This document shows, in pieces, positions 22,541 through 35,789 of a stretch of 64,000 nt of DNA. Made by a program: the position numbers and the translations under genes. The notes under the pieces were generated by a model. That model was not told where the DNA came from. It searched no databases and saw only the letters and a list, made by a program, of their open reading frames with translations. The DNA is from Viscum album (Eukaryota > Streptophyta > Magnoliopsida > Santalales > Viscaceae): positions 316,716,206-316,780,205 of the forward strand of contig OY728119.1 in assembly GCA_963277665.1 (NCBI GenBank), in the 5' to 3' direction. Position 1 is the stretch's first letter. Every line of letters starts with the position of its first letter.

Positions 22541-24499
22541 AAAACCTGAAAATCATGGAGTGGATTCAATATCTCTTGTACCCCCCCCCCCCCAATGAAA
22601 TGATGAGGGATGATGACAAGAGGTGGTGAAACATGATGGAAATGATAAGACCTTGGTACACTCAATGTATGAATTGGACACCCCTTTATGACTATTCATG
22701 AAACAAGTATGTCCTGTAATGTGATAAATGGAGGGCCCTTCATCTCTGCATTTGATATCATCGTTACTTTTTATAGTTAATTCAATAAAATTTTCAAAAT
22801 ATTTTTTAATAAAATAAAAGAAAGAAAATGTGGTAGTCAATTAGAATTCATAATTAAGTATTTTGATGAAAATGAGGTAGACAAATATACATGACTGATT
22901 TTTTTGGCTTAGTCCATCAATTTATTATATTAATGATCTCAAATCATGTTTAATTTCTTTCTAAATAATTCTTTGTATATCGACTATGATGAAAATATCT
23001 TATAGTACAAGAAACTACATGATATATTCAACCAACCATTCGATTACAAGGATAGATTTAAAGACAAATCATTTAGAGAATAAACTTCTTGATAATCATT
23101 TCTATTGGGTGTTTAATTTATTAATAGTCGAAATATCAAAAAGAAAATTCTGATTGAAAACATAAATAAAACAAGTAAGAGATGAAATAATCCAAAAATA
23201 AAACAAGACAGAAATAAAAGGATCCATTAATGAAAAACCTATATATAAAAAAAATACACAATCATGATAAAATATATAAACTCGATCAAGGTTGATGTGA
23301 AGTGTAGCCCCTTCCTACTACTTGAAGATTCATTTTATTGGTTTTCCCTTCTTTGGGAAAAATGTTGCATTGTAGTCCCATTCTCTATTATCAAGGTCAG
23401 TCCATATCATTTCTGATACGAGTAGACTTTCGTCATCCCTATGGATGAAACCATGCAATATCAGGCACCAAAGTCAAGTGATGAGTAAGAACTCCACAAT
23501 ATTATGTTAGGGTTTAAGTTCTGAGAACCAACTGTTTTGTACTTTGATAACATGAATGTTCACTTATTATATATTGTTCATTGTTCTGCATGACTATAAT
23601 ATAATAATGCCATAGAATATTTGTTGCATTAATAATGTTATTGAAGATCCCATCTATGATGGGAACTGTTAAATGCTATAAAAAATATTCTCAAATAAAG
23701 TTCTGTGGTTGGATGACATACTATGATAGGACACATGGTATACAAACTGTCATGTTCAAGTACTCGTAAGAAGATGAGACTCTCTCTCATGGAGTTCGCA
23801 CTTGGTAATCTCCAAGATGGGAGATTATGAGAACAAACCCACCAGTAGTAATTCTACATGTTTAAGTTTCATTAGACATTAATATCTACGAGCATGTGTA
23901 ATGGCCCTTAGATTAAGATATTATCATTAACTCATGTCATGACTCGCGCACTTAGATTTCCTGATGAAAACCGTCACGAAGATAGTTGGTGGGAAGTATA
24001 GTGCATTGGGCGTGTCATGAATGACATGTTTTTAATGGATAAGTCAAGGAAGGATTTTTTCATCCATATTTATAGAAATAGATATCTCTGGCCCTTTGAT
24101 TGAAATATAACTGTCGAAAAAATTCCATGCCCATGGTGACACGACGAGTTTATTTTTGGAAGTCAAAGAATGACCGATCAAGCATATAGGTTTATGACAC
24201 TGCCATGAAGTCTTCTTGATGAGATATTGAGACAAAGGGATTAAATTACACAGTAAGTGTTTTATGAGGTGATACATCAATGCGGCGTCAACTTCTTTCT
24301 CTTGGGTACCTTGACCCGTTGCTAGACAGTAATCTTGGACTTTAGGCAAGCCCGCCTAATGCCAACGAGAAATAGGCCTAGAGGGTCACACACTAAGTGT
24401 ATCCAAGTATCTCAAGTAGAATAAAGAGTATTCCCGTATGTGGTTTAATAATTATTCAAGGAATCCTAAATCGTTTTAATGATGGAGGAAGAAGGAAAT
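22541..24499. other. Unassigned AT-rich stretch
   Basis: No coding similarity recognised. It contains a run of 13 C at 22581-22593. A 101-codon minus-strand ORF at 24044-24349 has no family I can name. It may be the interior of CACTA element 1. Confidence 0.4.
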
Positions 24500-24723
24500 G
24501 AAAAACAAGATATGCATGCCATGTATTAATGACTACACACTGTGTAGTTTTTCATGGAAAACAAGTACACACCGTGTATTAAGGATTACATGCCGTGTAG
24601 TTTTGATTTTGGAATGTAAATGAAAAACAAGTACATGTCGTGTATTAATGATTACACACCGTGTAGTTTTATGGAAAACAATTACACGTCGTGTATTAAT
24701 GATTACACATTGTGCAGTTTTCC
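24500..24723. repeat. Tandem repeat with TACACnnnGTGTA palindromes
   Basis: Four units of about 50 bp (the second is ~66 bp). Each holds two near-palindromes like TACACACCGTGTA joined by AGTTTT(ATGG)AAAACA. Copies differ by a few substitutions. Confidence 0.8.
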
Positions 24724-25759
24724 AGTCGGGATTTTGAGGATATAATATTGTTTTATTAAATGATATTTATTATAATCAGCATGGGCGCATGTAAAGGAAT
24801 TAATTATTCTACATGGGGTTTTCAATAAGAGTCAATGAAATAAATAAAACGCATAACGCATTTATTTATTGTCATAAATCTACAACCTCAAACCTGATTA
24901 TAAATATCCTCACAACCCCAACTCTTTTCCTAAAAACAAGAGAATCATTGTACACAACAATTCTAGAGAATTATTTCATGGCCAAAAGAACCTCTTCCTC
25001 TAAGAACTCTCTCAAGAATGAGAGAGATCCTTTTCCCTTAGATCAAGACGATCTAAGGTGAACATCGCAAGCAATGGTTTCTCCACACTAGCACCTGGAG
25101 ACTCCTTTGGCGATGTCCAGAGATACGAGGTGCACATGTGGATCACCATTAGAGTAATTTTAAACATGGATTCTGTGATGCAATGACGAATCACATCATA
25201 ACATGATCAAGAATATCAACGAAGAAAGAACACCCAAAAAGGTACTTCTTGTCAATTAATTAAATTAATTATAATCAACCTGTGACGAGCCACTTTTGTG
25301 GTTCCAAGACCTTTCTTCTTCTTTGTCTATTTATGTGAATTGATCTATGGAGACTAGAATTTATCTTCATATTGATCCCAGATTGATCATTGCTAATGAC
25401 AAAAATCCAAGTGGGAAAATCCACCCACATGCTTCTACTACGCCCGAAACCTACATATTAGTGGTCATATGCCCATGTCTTCTTCCACCATCATATGTTA
25501 ATGATCATTTTTCTATTGAAATATGCATCATATAATCATAATCCTCTTGATTATCCCATCTAATTTCTTCAAGTAATTGATCTAAATTTCCTTCATAGGG
25601 ATCATATGCTGAAACTAGAAGAGATTAATGTATTTAAAAGGATATTAAAATTTTTTCAAAAAAATAATTTTAAGAAAACATACCCAACTTGATGATCACC
25701 TTACATATTTCCTCATCTCTAAATAATTATAAACATTAATGGAAATATATAATTAAATA
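24724..25759. other. Unassigned stretch with a promoter-like TATA
   Basis: A TATAAATA-like sequence near 24900 is followed by a C-rich leader-like stretch with AGAGAATCATTG and CTCTCAAGAATGAGAG. It could be an LTR fragment, but I cannot find its ends. No protein is recognised. Confidence 0.3.
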
Positions 25760-27040
25760 CAGATGATAAGAATTTAGTTCTCTCCTTGAAACTCTATCAC
25801 TAAAAATAGCCTCTATAATCACTTGATAGAGATCAGATATGAGACACACTCCCTAGATTTGTGTTCCATTAATGTGTATAAAAGATTAAAAACAACTCCA
25901 AGATCAAAAATTATACTTTTCAACAATGAAAAATGAAACTGGTAGAGGACCACAATTACTATCCAGTGTGGAAGTAATAAGTAGAACACCTATATACTTT
26001 CCATAAATAAAATTTTCATCGACCTGAATAATTTTTTTACCATAAGGAAAAGCAGTGATACATGGCCTGAATTCCCAAAACAGCCTATGGAACTTTACCT
26101 TTTCTTAATCAACATGGGGATCTGGGGAGACATACCTGATAGTAGAAAAATGATAAATAACATGATTTTTGAGAGACAATAATCCTATTAGTTTTGGGAA
26201 CACTATATAAGATTCATCTCAATCACTACAGACATTCACAATTGCCTTTTATTTGAATTTCAAGCTTTGTCATATGATATCTTGTATATGAGAAGTTGTT
26301 GTATTCATTCCTAGAAAAGGGACACTAGAATATCCTGACACGTTCATATAATGTCTACAATAATAGTTGATATAAACTCTGCATCTAGTAAAGAGTGATC
26401 CTATGAAAAGCTTAAATGTACACAGGTATGTGGTCCTTCCAATTTAGTTATCTTCCAACGTGAAAAAATTATCATATATTACCCTCATTCGAAATTTCCA
26501 TTATGAATCATATTTTTCACACCGAATGAGATATTTTCCCTTCATGGAGTCATCAACCACAAATAAAAAATATATATTTATGTCGTATTTCTTTAGCACA
26601 TTTTTCAAGGCACTTTTACTTTTGATCTCCTACCCAAAAAATATGGTGTTATCGGTTGATGCAAATATTTTACCTATAATTCCATGGAATTCAGAAATTT
26701 GTATAATAACATCCCAATAAAAATTTTATTCATGTGAAATTCCTTCAACTAAGGAAATCAATAATGTAGGAATATTACCACTAACTATTTGATGACTATC
26801 TATCAATGGAATATCAAAAGGTTCAGTACCCATATCATCCTCACCAATACCATCTCATGTTACATCATTAGAAACTTCCTCATCAGATAAGGTATCATTT
26901 ATTAAATTAAGAGTATCAATGGGGTTGTCCCCTACAGTTCTTTCTGTATTTTGATAATTTTCTTCCCAATTTGTTTCTATTACTAGAGTCATATGAGAAG
27001 ATAATAAATGATAATTTTGTGAAAGACCGAATTCAACAGA
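25760..27040 (-). pseudogene. MULE (MuDR-type) transposase relic
   Basis: The minus strand near 26110-25940 reads FHRLFWEFRPCI, then GKKIIQVDENFIYGKYIGVL, a close match to the start of the MULE DDE transposase core, where the Asp of VD is catalytic. About 100 bp on, GVCLISDLYQ matches the second Asp block. Upstream (26700-26470) SALKNVLKKYDIN and KGKYLIRCEK fit the MuDR N-terminal DNA-binding region, and an acidic stretch precedes that (26735-27030). Stops and frame changes are frequent. No terminal inverted repeats were found. Confidence 0.75.
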
Positions 27041-27454
27041 TCTAAATTAACATGGTAATATAGTAGTAGGTCACACCTCATCAATATTAGAAATAACCAC
27101 ATATAATTCCATTAAACCATTATTGTACTATTTTCAGAACAAAGATGATCCATCCAACCAATACTAATCATTGAGCATAGTCAATGTTCCATAGACACTC
27201 GTGATATTGAAGATATTGATATGTAATTGATGTAACTGATTGATCAGCCCTTAGTTTTAAATGACTATGAATCTTCCTACAAACTTCATCCAATTTCACA
27301 CATTCATGATGATTTTCCACTCTTACAGGTGGAAAACTATAGCTAAAACTATTATTAGTATAAATTACCTCATCATTGTATTATATTGATGCAGAAATGA
27401 TTAGCTTTAAAAATTTATTAAAAATATGTTATATATTATGTCATAAAATTTCTA

Positions 27455-28020
27455 ACATGTTTTAATTGGTTATGATTAAATATCTTTGACTTGATCTTGA
27501 GACTTTTTCTAGGAATCATATTATCATTATTTGATAAATGAGCCAAAACCTATGGGGTTTTGGAACCTCTATGATCTCAAATTTCAGAAACCATGATTCT
27601 CATTTCATATGTGGTCTAAAAATTAAATTTCATACAACAACACCTCTTGTTGAATTCCTTTTTATTACAATTTTACTCACATACATGTGAGGGGTTCTAG
27701 GGGTTTGGGATACATAAAATTTTTACATAGACACACAGGTTCTTACATAATTAGAGAGAGGGATGACACATAGGCCATCATCGATGAAAAGAAAATTAAA
27801 TTATTACAAATTATATAACTTCAAAAAAACACGACATGAAATTTCATACATTGGTCAGTCATCTCAAGATTAGAAAACTATTAAAAATTAAATAATCCAA
27901 TAAAAAAATATACAACATGAAATTTAAATCATACATTGGTTGGTCATCTCAAGATCAGAAATCATATAATACTAATAACATGTTTCTTTTGGATACTCAT
28001 TATGTTCTAAATATTATAAC
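27455..28020. repeat. Direct repeat R1
   Basis: Resembles 30735-31193 in the same orientation: shared blocks include GTTTTAATT(G/A)GTTATGATTAAATATC-like sequence, ACAATTTTACTCACA, TGAGGGG, and CATTGGT-AG-CATCTCAAGATCAG. Within R1 the last block is itself duplicated (27840 and 27925). R1 and R2 flank the truncated LINE. The element they belong to is unknown. Confidence 0.7.
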
Positions 28021-28094
28021 TTTACCTATAACTATATGTAATAAATAATACACACACACACACATCAATTTATGTTTAGAATTTCATGAATATT

Positions 28095-28250
28095 TCATAG
28101 AATGGGATTTGGGCCTACGGGCCATGTAATGGGCTAAATGACCACAAGGCCTTAAGGATATGTAATGGGTCTCCCTCTACCTAGTTAAAAAGAGGCCTTT
28201 TATTTGATTTAAATAATAAATTATTCTTCATCCCAAACCTTTTAAAAAAC
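28095..28250 (+). repeat. SINE-like repeat, 3' part, copy 1
   Basis: Shares TTTGGGCCTAC, GGGTCTCCCTCTACC, AGTTAAAA and a final CCAACC-like TTTTAAAA tail with 42905-43060, and in reverse with about 31193-31450. The tRNA-like head seen in the 42.7-kb copy is absent. It is followed directly by the LINE fragment. Confidence 0.65.
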
Positions 28251-28254
28251 TCAT

Positions 28255-30720
28255 TATTGATGAAAACATGACTTCCTAGAAGGAAAATTTAATGGATTGT
28301 GTTTTCTACAATTTCATTTTAGCATCCTCTAAGGATAAATTAGTTCATGGAACAAGTGCCTTTCATCGAGGCCCCCCATTTCCCATATATTCTTTGTCGA
28401 TGATTTTATAATTTTATCTAGGACCACATTAGAAGAATTAAAACATATTATCCTTCTTATCTGCCTTTTTTAGAACGCTTTTGGAAAAAAAAATTAACCC
28501 CTCTAAATTGGAAGTTTCTCTTAGCACGACCATGCCCCCAAATAAGAATTTTAAGCTATAATGGGCTTATGAATTAGAAATGGTTGATAAATACCAAAAG
28601 TCCCATGGACTTCCTACGGTCTTCAGTCGATCTAAAAATGAAGTTTTCTCCAACATCTGGGAGTGGCGGGATAAAAAAATCAAGGTTAGCATTACGAAAG
28701 AGTCTCCAAATCAAGAAAATAAATTATTAGTAAATCAGTCACCCAATCCATCCCTCATATTTTATGATACTCTTCAAACTCCCCATATTCATCACTGATT
28801 AGATCCACTCTTGTTTCAAAAAAAAAATTGGTGGGGACTCAATGAAGGAAATAACAAGGCTCACTCAGCTGCTTGGGATAAACTCTGCAAACCCCCGCCT
28901 CATGGGGAAATGTGGTTCAGGGACATGCGCCTCTTAAATGACACACTTATCACCAAACAAGGAAGGTGATTCATTAAACAACCTAATTCTCTCTAAAAAA
29001 AATGTTATTATGGATAAATACTTCCCATATGCTGATTTTTGTAGTGCCCCATTAAGCCCCCACCCTAGTTTCCTATCTCCTAGCCTATAAGGATCACGCG
29101 CGACCCTCCTGAGGGGTCTTTACTTGAGAATTAGAAATGAATCCTCTATTAATATTTGGATGGAATTATGGCTGGTTGATGAAAATTGACTCAAATCAAG
29201 TTCACACACCCTTGAAGGTCTCATAGATGCAAAGTTTCTCTCCCTTTTTAATGAGGAAGGATGTTGATGGTGCCCCATGAAAATTTCTTCCTGGTTCAAT
29301 GAAAGGGATAGAAAAATTATTCTTTATCTTCTGGTTGCAAGGGATATAGGTCCTAATAATTTATGTTGGAGTAGGTAAATCTTTGGTACTTTTACTGTTA
29401 AATCTAGGCATGCTCTTGCTTCAACCGCTCCGACTTGGGAGGCGAAATCTCTTTGGAAATCTGTCCAGCACCTACATATTCCCCTTAAAGCTCACTATTT
29501 CAGGTGTAAATTCTCCATTGGGATCCTTCCTTCTCTGGGTTTCATTGACTCTCACCATGAATCAGATATACCAACATGTCTTATCTATGTTTCCATGTAT
29601 AAATCTTCCATGCATGCCATTGCCCACTGCCCCATAGCAAGGAACACCCGGTGCACCTTCAACCCTATTGCTAACAACCTCTTGGATATGGCTCCTGATA
29701 TTTTGACTCTTCTAGCAAAATGTTCTTTGCACCTCAATGTTAAGGACTTGGCTTCCCATTACACAATGTAATGGATCATTTGGGTGAGGAAAAATGACAT
29801 TATCTTTAATTAGGTCTCCAATCCATGCACCTTTCGGGTCGAGAATGCATCACACTAGTTATCAGCGTGGAACAACAATGAGAATATGTTTGAAGCCCCT
29901 TTAATCATGCTCAATCACTATACCTGGAATCCTACCCTTGGTATCACCCTAAATATTAATGTGGACATATCACTTTGTAAAAAGGCATCATAGGCTTTGG
30001 TTCTATCACCTAGGACTCTCATGGGATGATCGTTGAGACTTTTCACTCTTCCTAGTTCGCATCACTCTTACCCACAGTGGTTAAATCTTGAGTAATTATT
30101 ATTGGCATGGAATTCCATCTGGATCAAGGGTGGAAATAAATCACTTTAGAATTAGATTACCTCACTATCATTCATGCTATTTCCACTTTGGAGGCAGGCC
30201 CGCATCCTTTTGGACTTCTGATCCCGAAGATCTAGTCACTTCATCTCTGGTAATTAAATTACTCCGTCTTCATTAATAAAAGGTAGGGTAATATAGAAGC
30301 TCATCATTTAGGTACACAAAGCCTCTCGAATGACCCACATCACTATTTGGATATGTTCCCCAATTGGTAGTGTTCTCTTGTTTTACCTAATCATTAATCT
30401 CTTAATATATGAGTTACTCATTTTTCTTTTAAAATGAGGATATTACCTGGTCTTCCATTCGCATATCAATCATAACTATATCATAACACATGTTTATCGA
30501 GAAGAAAACACGGTTGTAGATGGTCTATCCAACATGGTAGTCAATCAGGACATTACTTGGTTTGAAGACTGTCTCATTTTTCTTCTATCCTTTCATGAAA
30601 AAGATTGTAATATGATCATGTTTTTTAGGCTCTTGTAATCTTTATTTTTTAATATCATTTGTGCTTTGGTCATTTTTGACCAAGGAATCACCTTTACAAA
30701 AAAAAATTTTAAAAAAAATA
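28255..30720 (+). mobile_element. 5'-truncated plant L1 LINE (LINE 1)
   Basis: A plus-strand relic with RT parts (ISHIFFVDDFII near 28385, then HGLPTVFSRSKNEVFSNI at 28600), the RT tail WDKLCKPPPHGEMWFRDMRL near 28875, a zf-RVT-like region around 29380-29640, and RNase H (HVYREENTVVDGLSNMV) near 30490-30545. It ends in an A-rich tail at about 30700-30720. Many stops and frame changes occur. The RT active site reads FVDD rather than the usual FADD. Confidence 0.85.
28360..30640 (+). pseudogene. LINE 1 ORF2 remnant (RT end, zf-RVT, RNase H)
   Basis: Coding remains within LINE 1. The RT palm motif begins about 28380. The conserved SKLEVS and GLP(T) blocks follow, then the RT tail, a degraded zinc-binding region with a CHP-like HC motif (MHAIAHCP near 29615), and the RNase H end. 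Endonuclease and RT fingers are missing, so the copy is 5'-truncated, as is common for target-primed insertions. Confidence 0.8.
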
Positions 30721-30734
30721 CTACATCATCAAAT

Positions 30735-31193
30735 GTTTAACAAGTTTTAATTAGTTATAATTAAATATCCTTGATTAAAACTTGATAATTTTTTTAAGGA
30801 TTGATTTTACATTATGTGATTAACTGAAAAAACACCGAGGGGGGATCTTGAAGCCTCTATTATCTCATATTTTAACAACCATCAGTCTCATTTTAGTCAT
30901 GATGTAAAAATTCATCTTTAAACAACAATGTCTTTTATTGAACCCCTTTTATTACAATTTTACTCACAAAAAGGTGAGGGGGTATAGGGGCTTCGGATAC
31001 ATAACATTTTTATGTAGACATGTAGGTCCTTATATACTTAGAAAGATGGGTGACACAAAGGTTATCAATGAAAAAAAGAAAATGAAATTATTATAAATTA
31101 TATAATCACGTGAAAAAACATAAAATTTCAATCATGCATTGGTTAGGCATCTCAAGATCAGTTGGGATACTTATTAGGTTCTACATATTATAC
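30735..31193. repeat. Direct repeat R2
   Basis: Second copy of R1 (27455-28020). It begins right after the LINE poly(A) tail and ends at a minus-strand SINE-like repeat. Confidence 0.7.
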
Positions 31194-31450
31194 AAAAAGG
31201 TTGGGGAAAATCCATTTATTAAAAAGAGAATAAAAAGAAGAAACCTATTTTGAACTGGGTTAAGGGAGAACCCATTACAAACCTGAAGGCCCAAAGGCAC
31301 ATAGCCTTAAAATTTAGTGGCCTAAGAGACCAAAAGAACAAAACCCATTACAAAATGCATGGAACATAGGCACAAAAATGCCAGAAGGCCCAAAAGTCTG
31401 TAGAACCAAGTACTAAAGGTTCATAACATGCCCAAGGCCCAACTGATGAC
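31193..31450 (-). repeat. SINE-like repeat, copy 2 (minus)
   Basis: On the minus strand GGGCCTTCAGG, TAATGGGTTCTCCC, CCCAGTTCAAAATAGG and a final CCCCAACCTTTTT match the copies at 28.1 and 42.9 kb. The 5' limit is unclear. Confidence 0.6.
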
Positions 31451-31479
31451 CTATAGGCCCAACCTCCACCTGTAACCGT

Positions 31480-31830
31480 ATGTCGCTGCAATGAAGAACC
31501 AGATCGTGATTCTACCTCAACCCCCACCGTGATCGCATCCCCAAAGGATACCAGATTTGATGAAAAATCCAAATTTGTGCCACCCTATGCTTCGTCGAGG
31601 ATGACCCCCTCCGTCTCCTACTCGCCGTGGATGTCGCTGCCACTAATCCATCTACCAAGGACCATGACCAATGATCTCACGCCATCTACCATCGTTTCTG
31701 TCGAGGGCCACCATCGGGAAGATCCCCGTCGAGGACACCCCTGCTCTATGTCAGCCGAGACACCACTAGAGTGCTCCCACCCCGCATGCTCTTCTTCCCA
31801 CCAATACTCTGCCTATGTGTTCATTTTTTG
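31480..31830. other. GC-rich island, unassigned
   Basis: About 350 bp of clearly higher GC than its surroundings. ORFs are open on both strands (plus 31529-31837, minus 31348-31572), but neither resembles a known protein. It could be the 5' part of the adjoining minus-strand repeat or a captured gene fragment. Confidence 0.4.
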
Positions 31831-31857
31831 TATTTAATGATGTGTTTTAAATATAAG

Positions 31858-34770
31858 TCTAATATACATTTTCAAATATTATATTCAGATAATATAACAT
31901 ATATATACACAAATAACTACTGAAAATATTATTAATATTATATTTTGTTAAACTTAATTAACAAAAGAAATATAATTTACACTTAAATAACTATTGAAAT
32001 ATTGTAAAATTATGTTTCTATCAATATAAAAGAAATCAGATAAGTATATATAAAATTTTTTATGTAATTAAACATTTCAAAATTTAAACATTTCACTATG
32101 TGTGTGGGGGGTGTCTTTGAGTGTGTAGGCGAATTCACTTTATTTACCTATGTGTATCGAATATTATAATTTAAATTTATTTTACTTTAGATATAATATA
32201 TTATAATATATACATATAAATAAATTCAAATCTAATTATTCATAATTTAAATTACAAATATATATATACATTTTCAAAAATTATATTCAAATAATACAAC
32301 ATATATATATTAACATTAAAATATCTCCAAATTTATTTCTTATTATTTTAAAATATAATTATATATATTTTTGTAAACAACTATAGATTCTTGAATAAAA
32401 ATATTATTAATTTATACATAACTACTAAAAACGTTATTAATTGTAAAAAAATTAAATTTAATTAACAAAAGTAATATAATTTAAACCTAAATAACTATTA
32501 AAATATTGTAAACTTATATTACTTTCAATATAATAAAATTAGATGAGTATATATACAATTTTTTAAGTAATAAAACTTTCCAAAATTAACATCATTATAT
32601 TTTATACATAATTTATTGGAATAATTATTATTTATAATTAATATAATTTAAACACTATTATTAATAGTAAAAAAATTTAAAACCATTAACCAAAATAAAA
32701 TTATATATATTGAACAATCTATTATATATTTAAATAAATTTAAATATGATACATAATATAACTAGTATTTTGTATAAATAATTATTCATAATATAATTTT
32801 CATAAAATATTTAGGTAGATTCACTTTATTTAGCAGTGTATCGAATATTTTATTTTAAATTTATGTTACAGTTGATATAATATATAATAATATATATATA
32901 TAAATATATTTGAATCTAATTATTCACAATTTAAATTATAAATATACACAAATTTTAAAATATTATATTCTAGAAATACAACATATATATATATACACAA
33001 ACGCATTAAAATATATTCAACTTTGTTTATTAATATTTTAAAATATATTTATATATATTTTTGTAAAACAATTAGTTTTATAAATAAAAATTTTAATAAT
33101 TTATACACAACTCATGATTATATTATTAATAGTAAATTTTGATAAATTTATTTAAAAAAACTAATATAATTTACTCTTAAATAATCCTTAAAATATTGTA
33201 AACTTATATTACATAGAATATAATAAAATTAGAGAAGTATATATACAATTTCTATAGTAATTAAACTTTCCAAATTTTACATAGTTATGTTTTATAAATA
33301 ATTACATGGAATAGTAATTTAAACATTATTATTATTAGTAAACGATTTTAGAATTGTTAAAAAAATAATAATATATATATATATATCTAATAATATATTA
33401 TATATTTAATCAAATTTAAATATGATACATAATATAACTAGCATTTTTTATAAATAATTATTCATAATATAATTTTTATAAAATATTTATGTAGATTCAC
33501 ATTATTTACCCATGTGCATAAAATATTATAATTTAAATTTATGTTACTTTAGATATAATATATAATAATATATACATATCAATATATTCAAATATATGTA
33601 TTCAAAATTTAAATTACAAATACATACATTTTCAAACACTATATTCAAATAATACAACATATATATATTCACGCATTAAAACATATTCAACTTTATTTAT
33701 TAATATTTGAAAACATAATTATATATATATTTGTAAACAGCTACAGTTTTCTAAATAAAAATATTATTAATTTATTCATAACTATTGAAAAATATTATTA
33801 ATAGTAAATTTTGTTAAATTTAATTAATAAAAATAATATAATTTATACTTAAATAACCATTAAAATATTTCAAACTTATATTACTTTCAATATAATAAAA
33901 TTAGATAAGTATATATAAAATTTTTTAAGTAATTAAACTTTAATAAATTTACATAATATAATTTTTATAAAATATTTAGGTAGATTCACATTCTTTTCCT
34001 TTGTGTATCGAATATTATAATTTCAATTTATGTCACTTTCGATATAGTATATAATAATATATACATATAAATGTATTCAAATATAATTATTCACAATTTA
34101 AATTAAAAATATATACATTTTCCAATATTATATTCTTATAATACAACATATATATATACACATTAAAATATATTCAGCTTCATTTATTAATATTTTAAAA
34201 TATAATTATATTTTATAAAACTATAGTTTCCAAAATAAAAATATTATTAATTTATACATAACTCCTTGAAATATTATTAATAGTAAATTTTTTAAATTTA
34301 ATTAACAAAATTAATGTTATTTACACTTAAATAACCATTAAAATATTGTAAACTTATATTACTTTCAATATAATAAAATTAGGTAAGTATATATTCAATT
34401 TTTAAAGTAATTAAACATTTCAAAATTTAGATAATTATATTTTATACATAATTACTTGGAATAATAATTATTTATAATTAATATAATTTAAACATTATTA
34501 TTAATAGTTAAATTTTTTAGTACCATCTAGAAAAAAATATTATATATTTTTATATCAATAATATATTATATATTTAAATAAATTTATATATAATACATAA
34601 TATAACTAGTATTTTTTATAAATAATTATTCATAATATAATTTTGAAAAAATATTTACGTATATTAACTGTATTTACCTGTGTATCGAATTTTATAATTG
34701 AAATTTATGTTACATTAGATGTAGAATAAATTATTCACAATTTAAATTACAAATATATACTTTTTTTAAC
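31858..34770. repeat. AT-rich tandem array, ~680-bp unit
   Basis: The marker GTGTATCGAATATT recurs at 32152, 32836, 33514 (mutated), 34003 and 34680, giving spacings of 684, 678, 489 and 677 bp. Between markers the order of blocks is kept (ACATTTTCAAA, ATACAACATATATATA, TATTACTTTCAATATAATAAAATTA and others). The 489-bp unit has lost about 190 bp. A partial, deleted unit starts the array at 31858. It is extremely AT-rich. Confidence 0.85.
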
Positions 34771-35789
34771 AATAAAATTTCTCTAAATATAAAATATATT
34801 TTATACATAAAATAAAAAGAATGAAAATTCCATATTTAAATTTACTAAATCATTCAATTCAAATTAAATCATACAAAGAAAAATAATACATAACAAAATT
34901 AAATCATATAAAGAACAATAATTTTTTACAACCATATATATTAAATAAATAAACCGTTCATAGAAACAAAATAAAAAACAATTATACAATTAGTTTTTAT
35001 ATATAGAAATTTTACCTTATTAAAAGCTGGAAATATATATATGTTAAGAAATAAATTTAGTAGAGCTTCACACCAAAATATAAGCGGTAACAAATGAAAT
35101 GGATAGGGGTGCTATTTATAATTTTTTTTGGGGGAGGTGTGAACCCCGTTCATGCTTCCGTAAATTGGATCTTATTTATTCTTTTAAAAAGGATATAACA
35201 TATGTTTTATGACAAGTCATTATGAAAACAAAACAGTAATAATAAAATCACAGTATAATATTGTTACAAGACATATGTTTTGTGATAATATTGATAGACC
35301 AAATAATAAATTAAATGTAACAAACATGAAAATTATCACAAACATCAATACAAAAATATATATGCTATGTGATGATATCATCGAATTAAAAATTTGTTAT
35401 GTTATAACATCAAAACAAAACACATTTTATGTGACAATAATCAAGAAAACAAAATAAAACATTAAAATTATAATGCATGTCATCCCATAAGATATATTTT
35501 TTAATAAAAATCAATAAATAAAACAACCAAAATGGGAAAAATGTGTAACGGTTCAAAAAATAATATTAGTTTTGTCATAAAATCACATAAATAAAATTTA
35601 AACCATGTAAAAAATAAACGATTTTTAATGTAATAATAACTCATAATGAGTTTATAGGGGCGTCATACCCATTAACAAGAATATTAATTTGTGTTTTGGA
35701 AAATTAAGCCTATCAAAATCTGAATATTCGAAATTTAATAAGTGATTTTTCATCCCTCTTTAATAGACAATTTTTTAAATAGTAACAAT
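34771..35789. other. Unassigned AT-rich stretch
   Basis: No genes seen. Short words such as ACATATGTTTTATGACA and ACATATGTTTTGTGATA recur between 35190 and 35450, which may be part of a transposon end. Nothing else is recognised. Confidence 0.4.

Noticed and set aside
22581..22593. 13-base C run as a functional tract
   Set aside because: Could be a simple homopolymer or an assembly artefact; nothing around it supports a role.
24044..24349. 101-codon minus-strand ORF as a gene
   Set aside because: No domain, no conserved neighbour and no promoter context; chance ORF of this size is plausible.
24500..24723. CRISPR-like array
   Set aside because: Units are contiguous and lack unique spacers, and the setting is a plant nuclear genome.
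28048..28065. CA microsatellite
   Set aside because: A short simple repeat without special context.
31529..31837. 102-codon ORF as a protein gene
   Set aside because: Open frames overlap on both strands in GC-rich DNA, with no recognisable domain.
35209..35457. 82-codon ORF as a gene
   Set aside because: AT-rich and repetitive, biased to Ile, Asn and Lys as expected from base composition alone.
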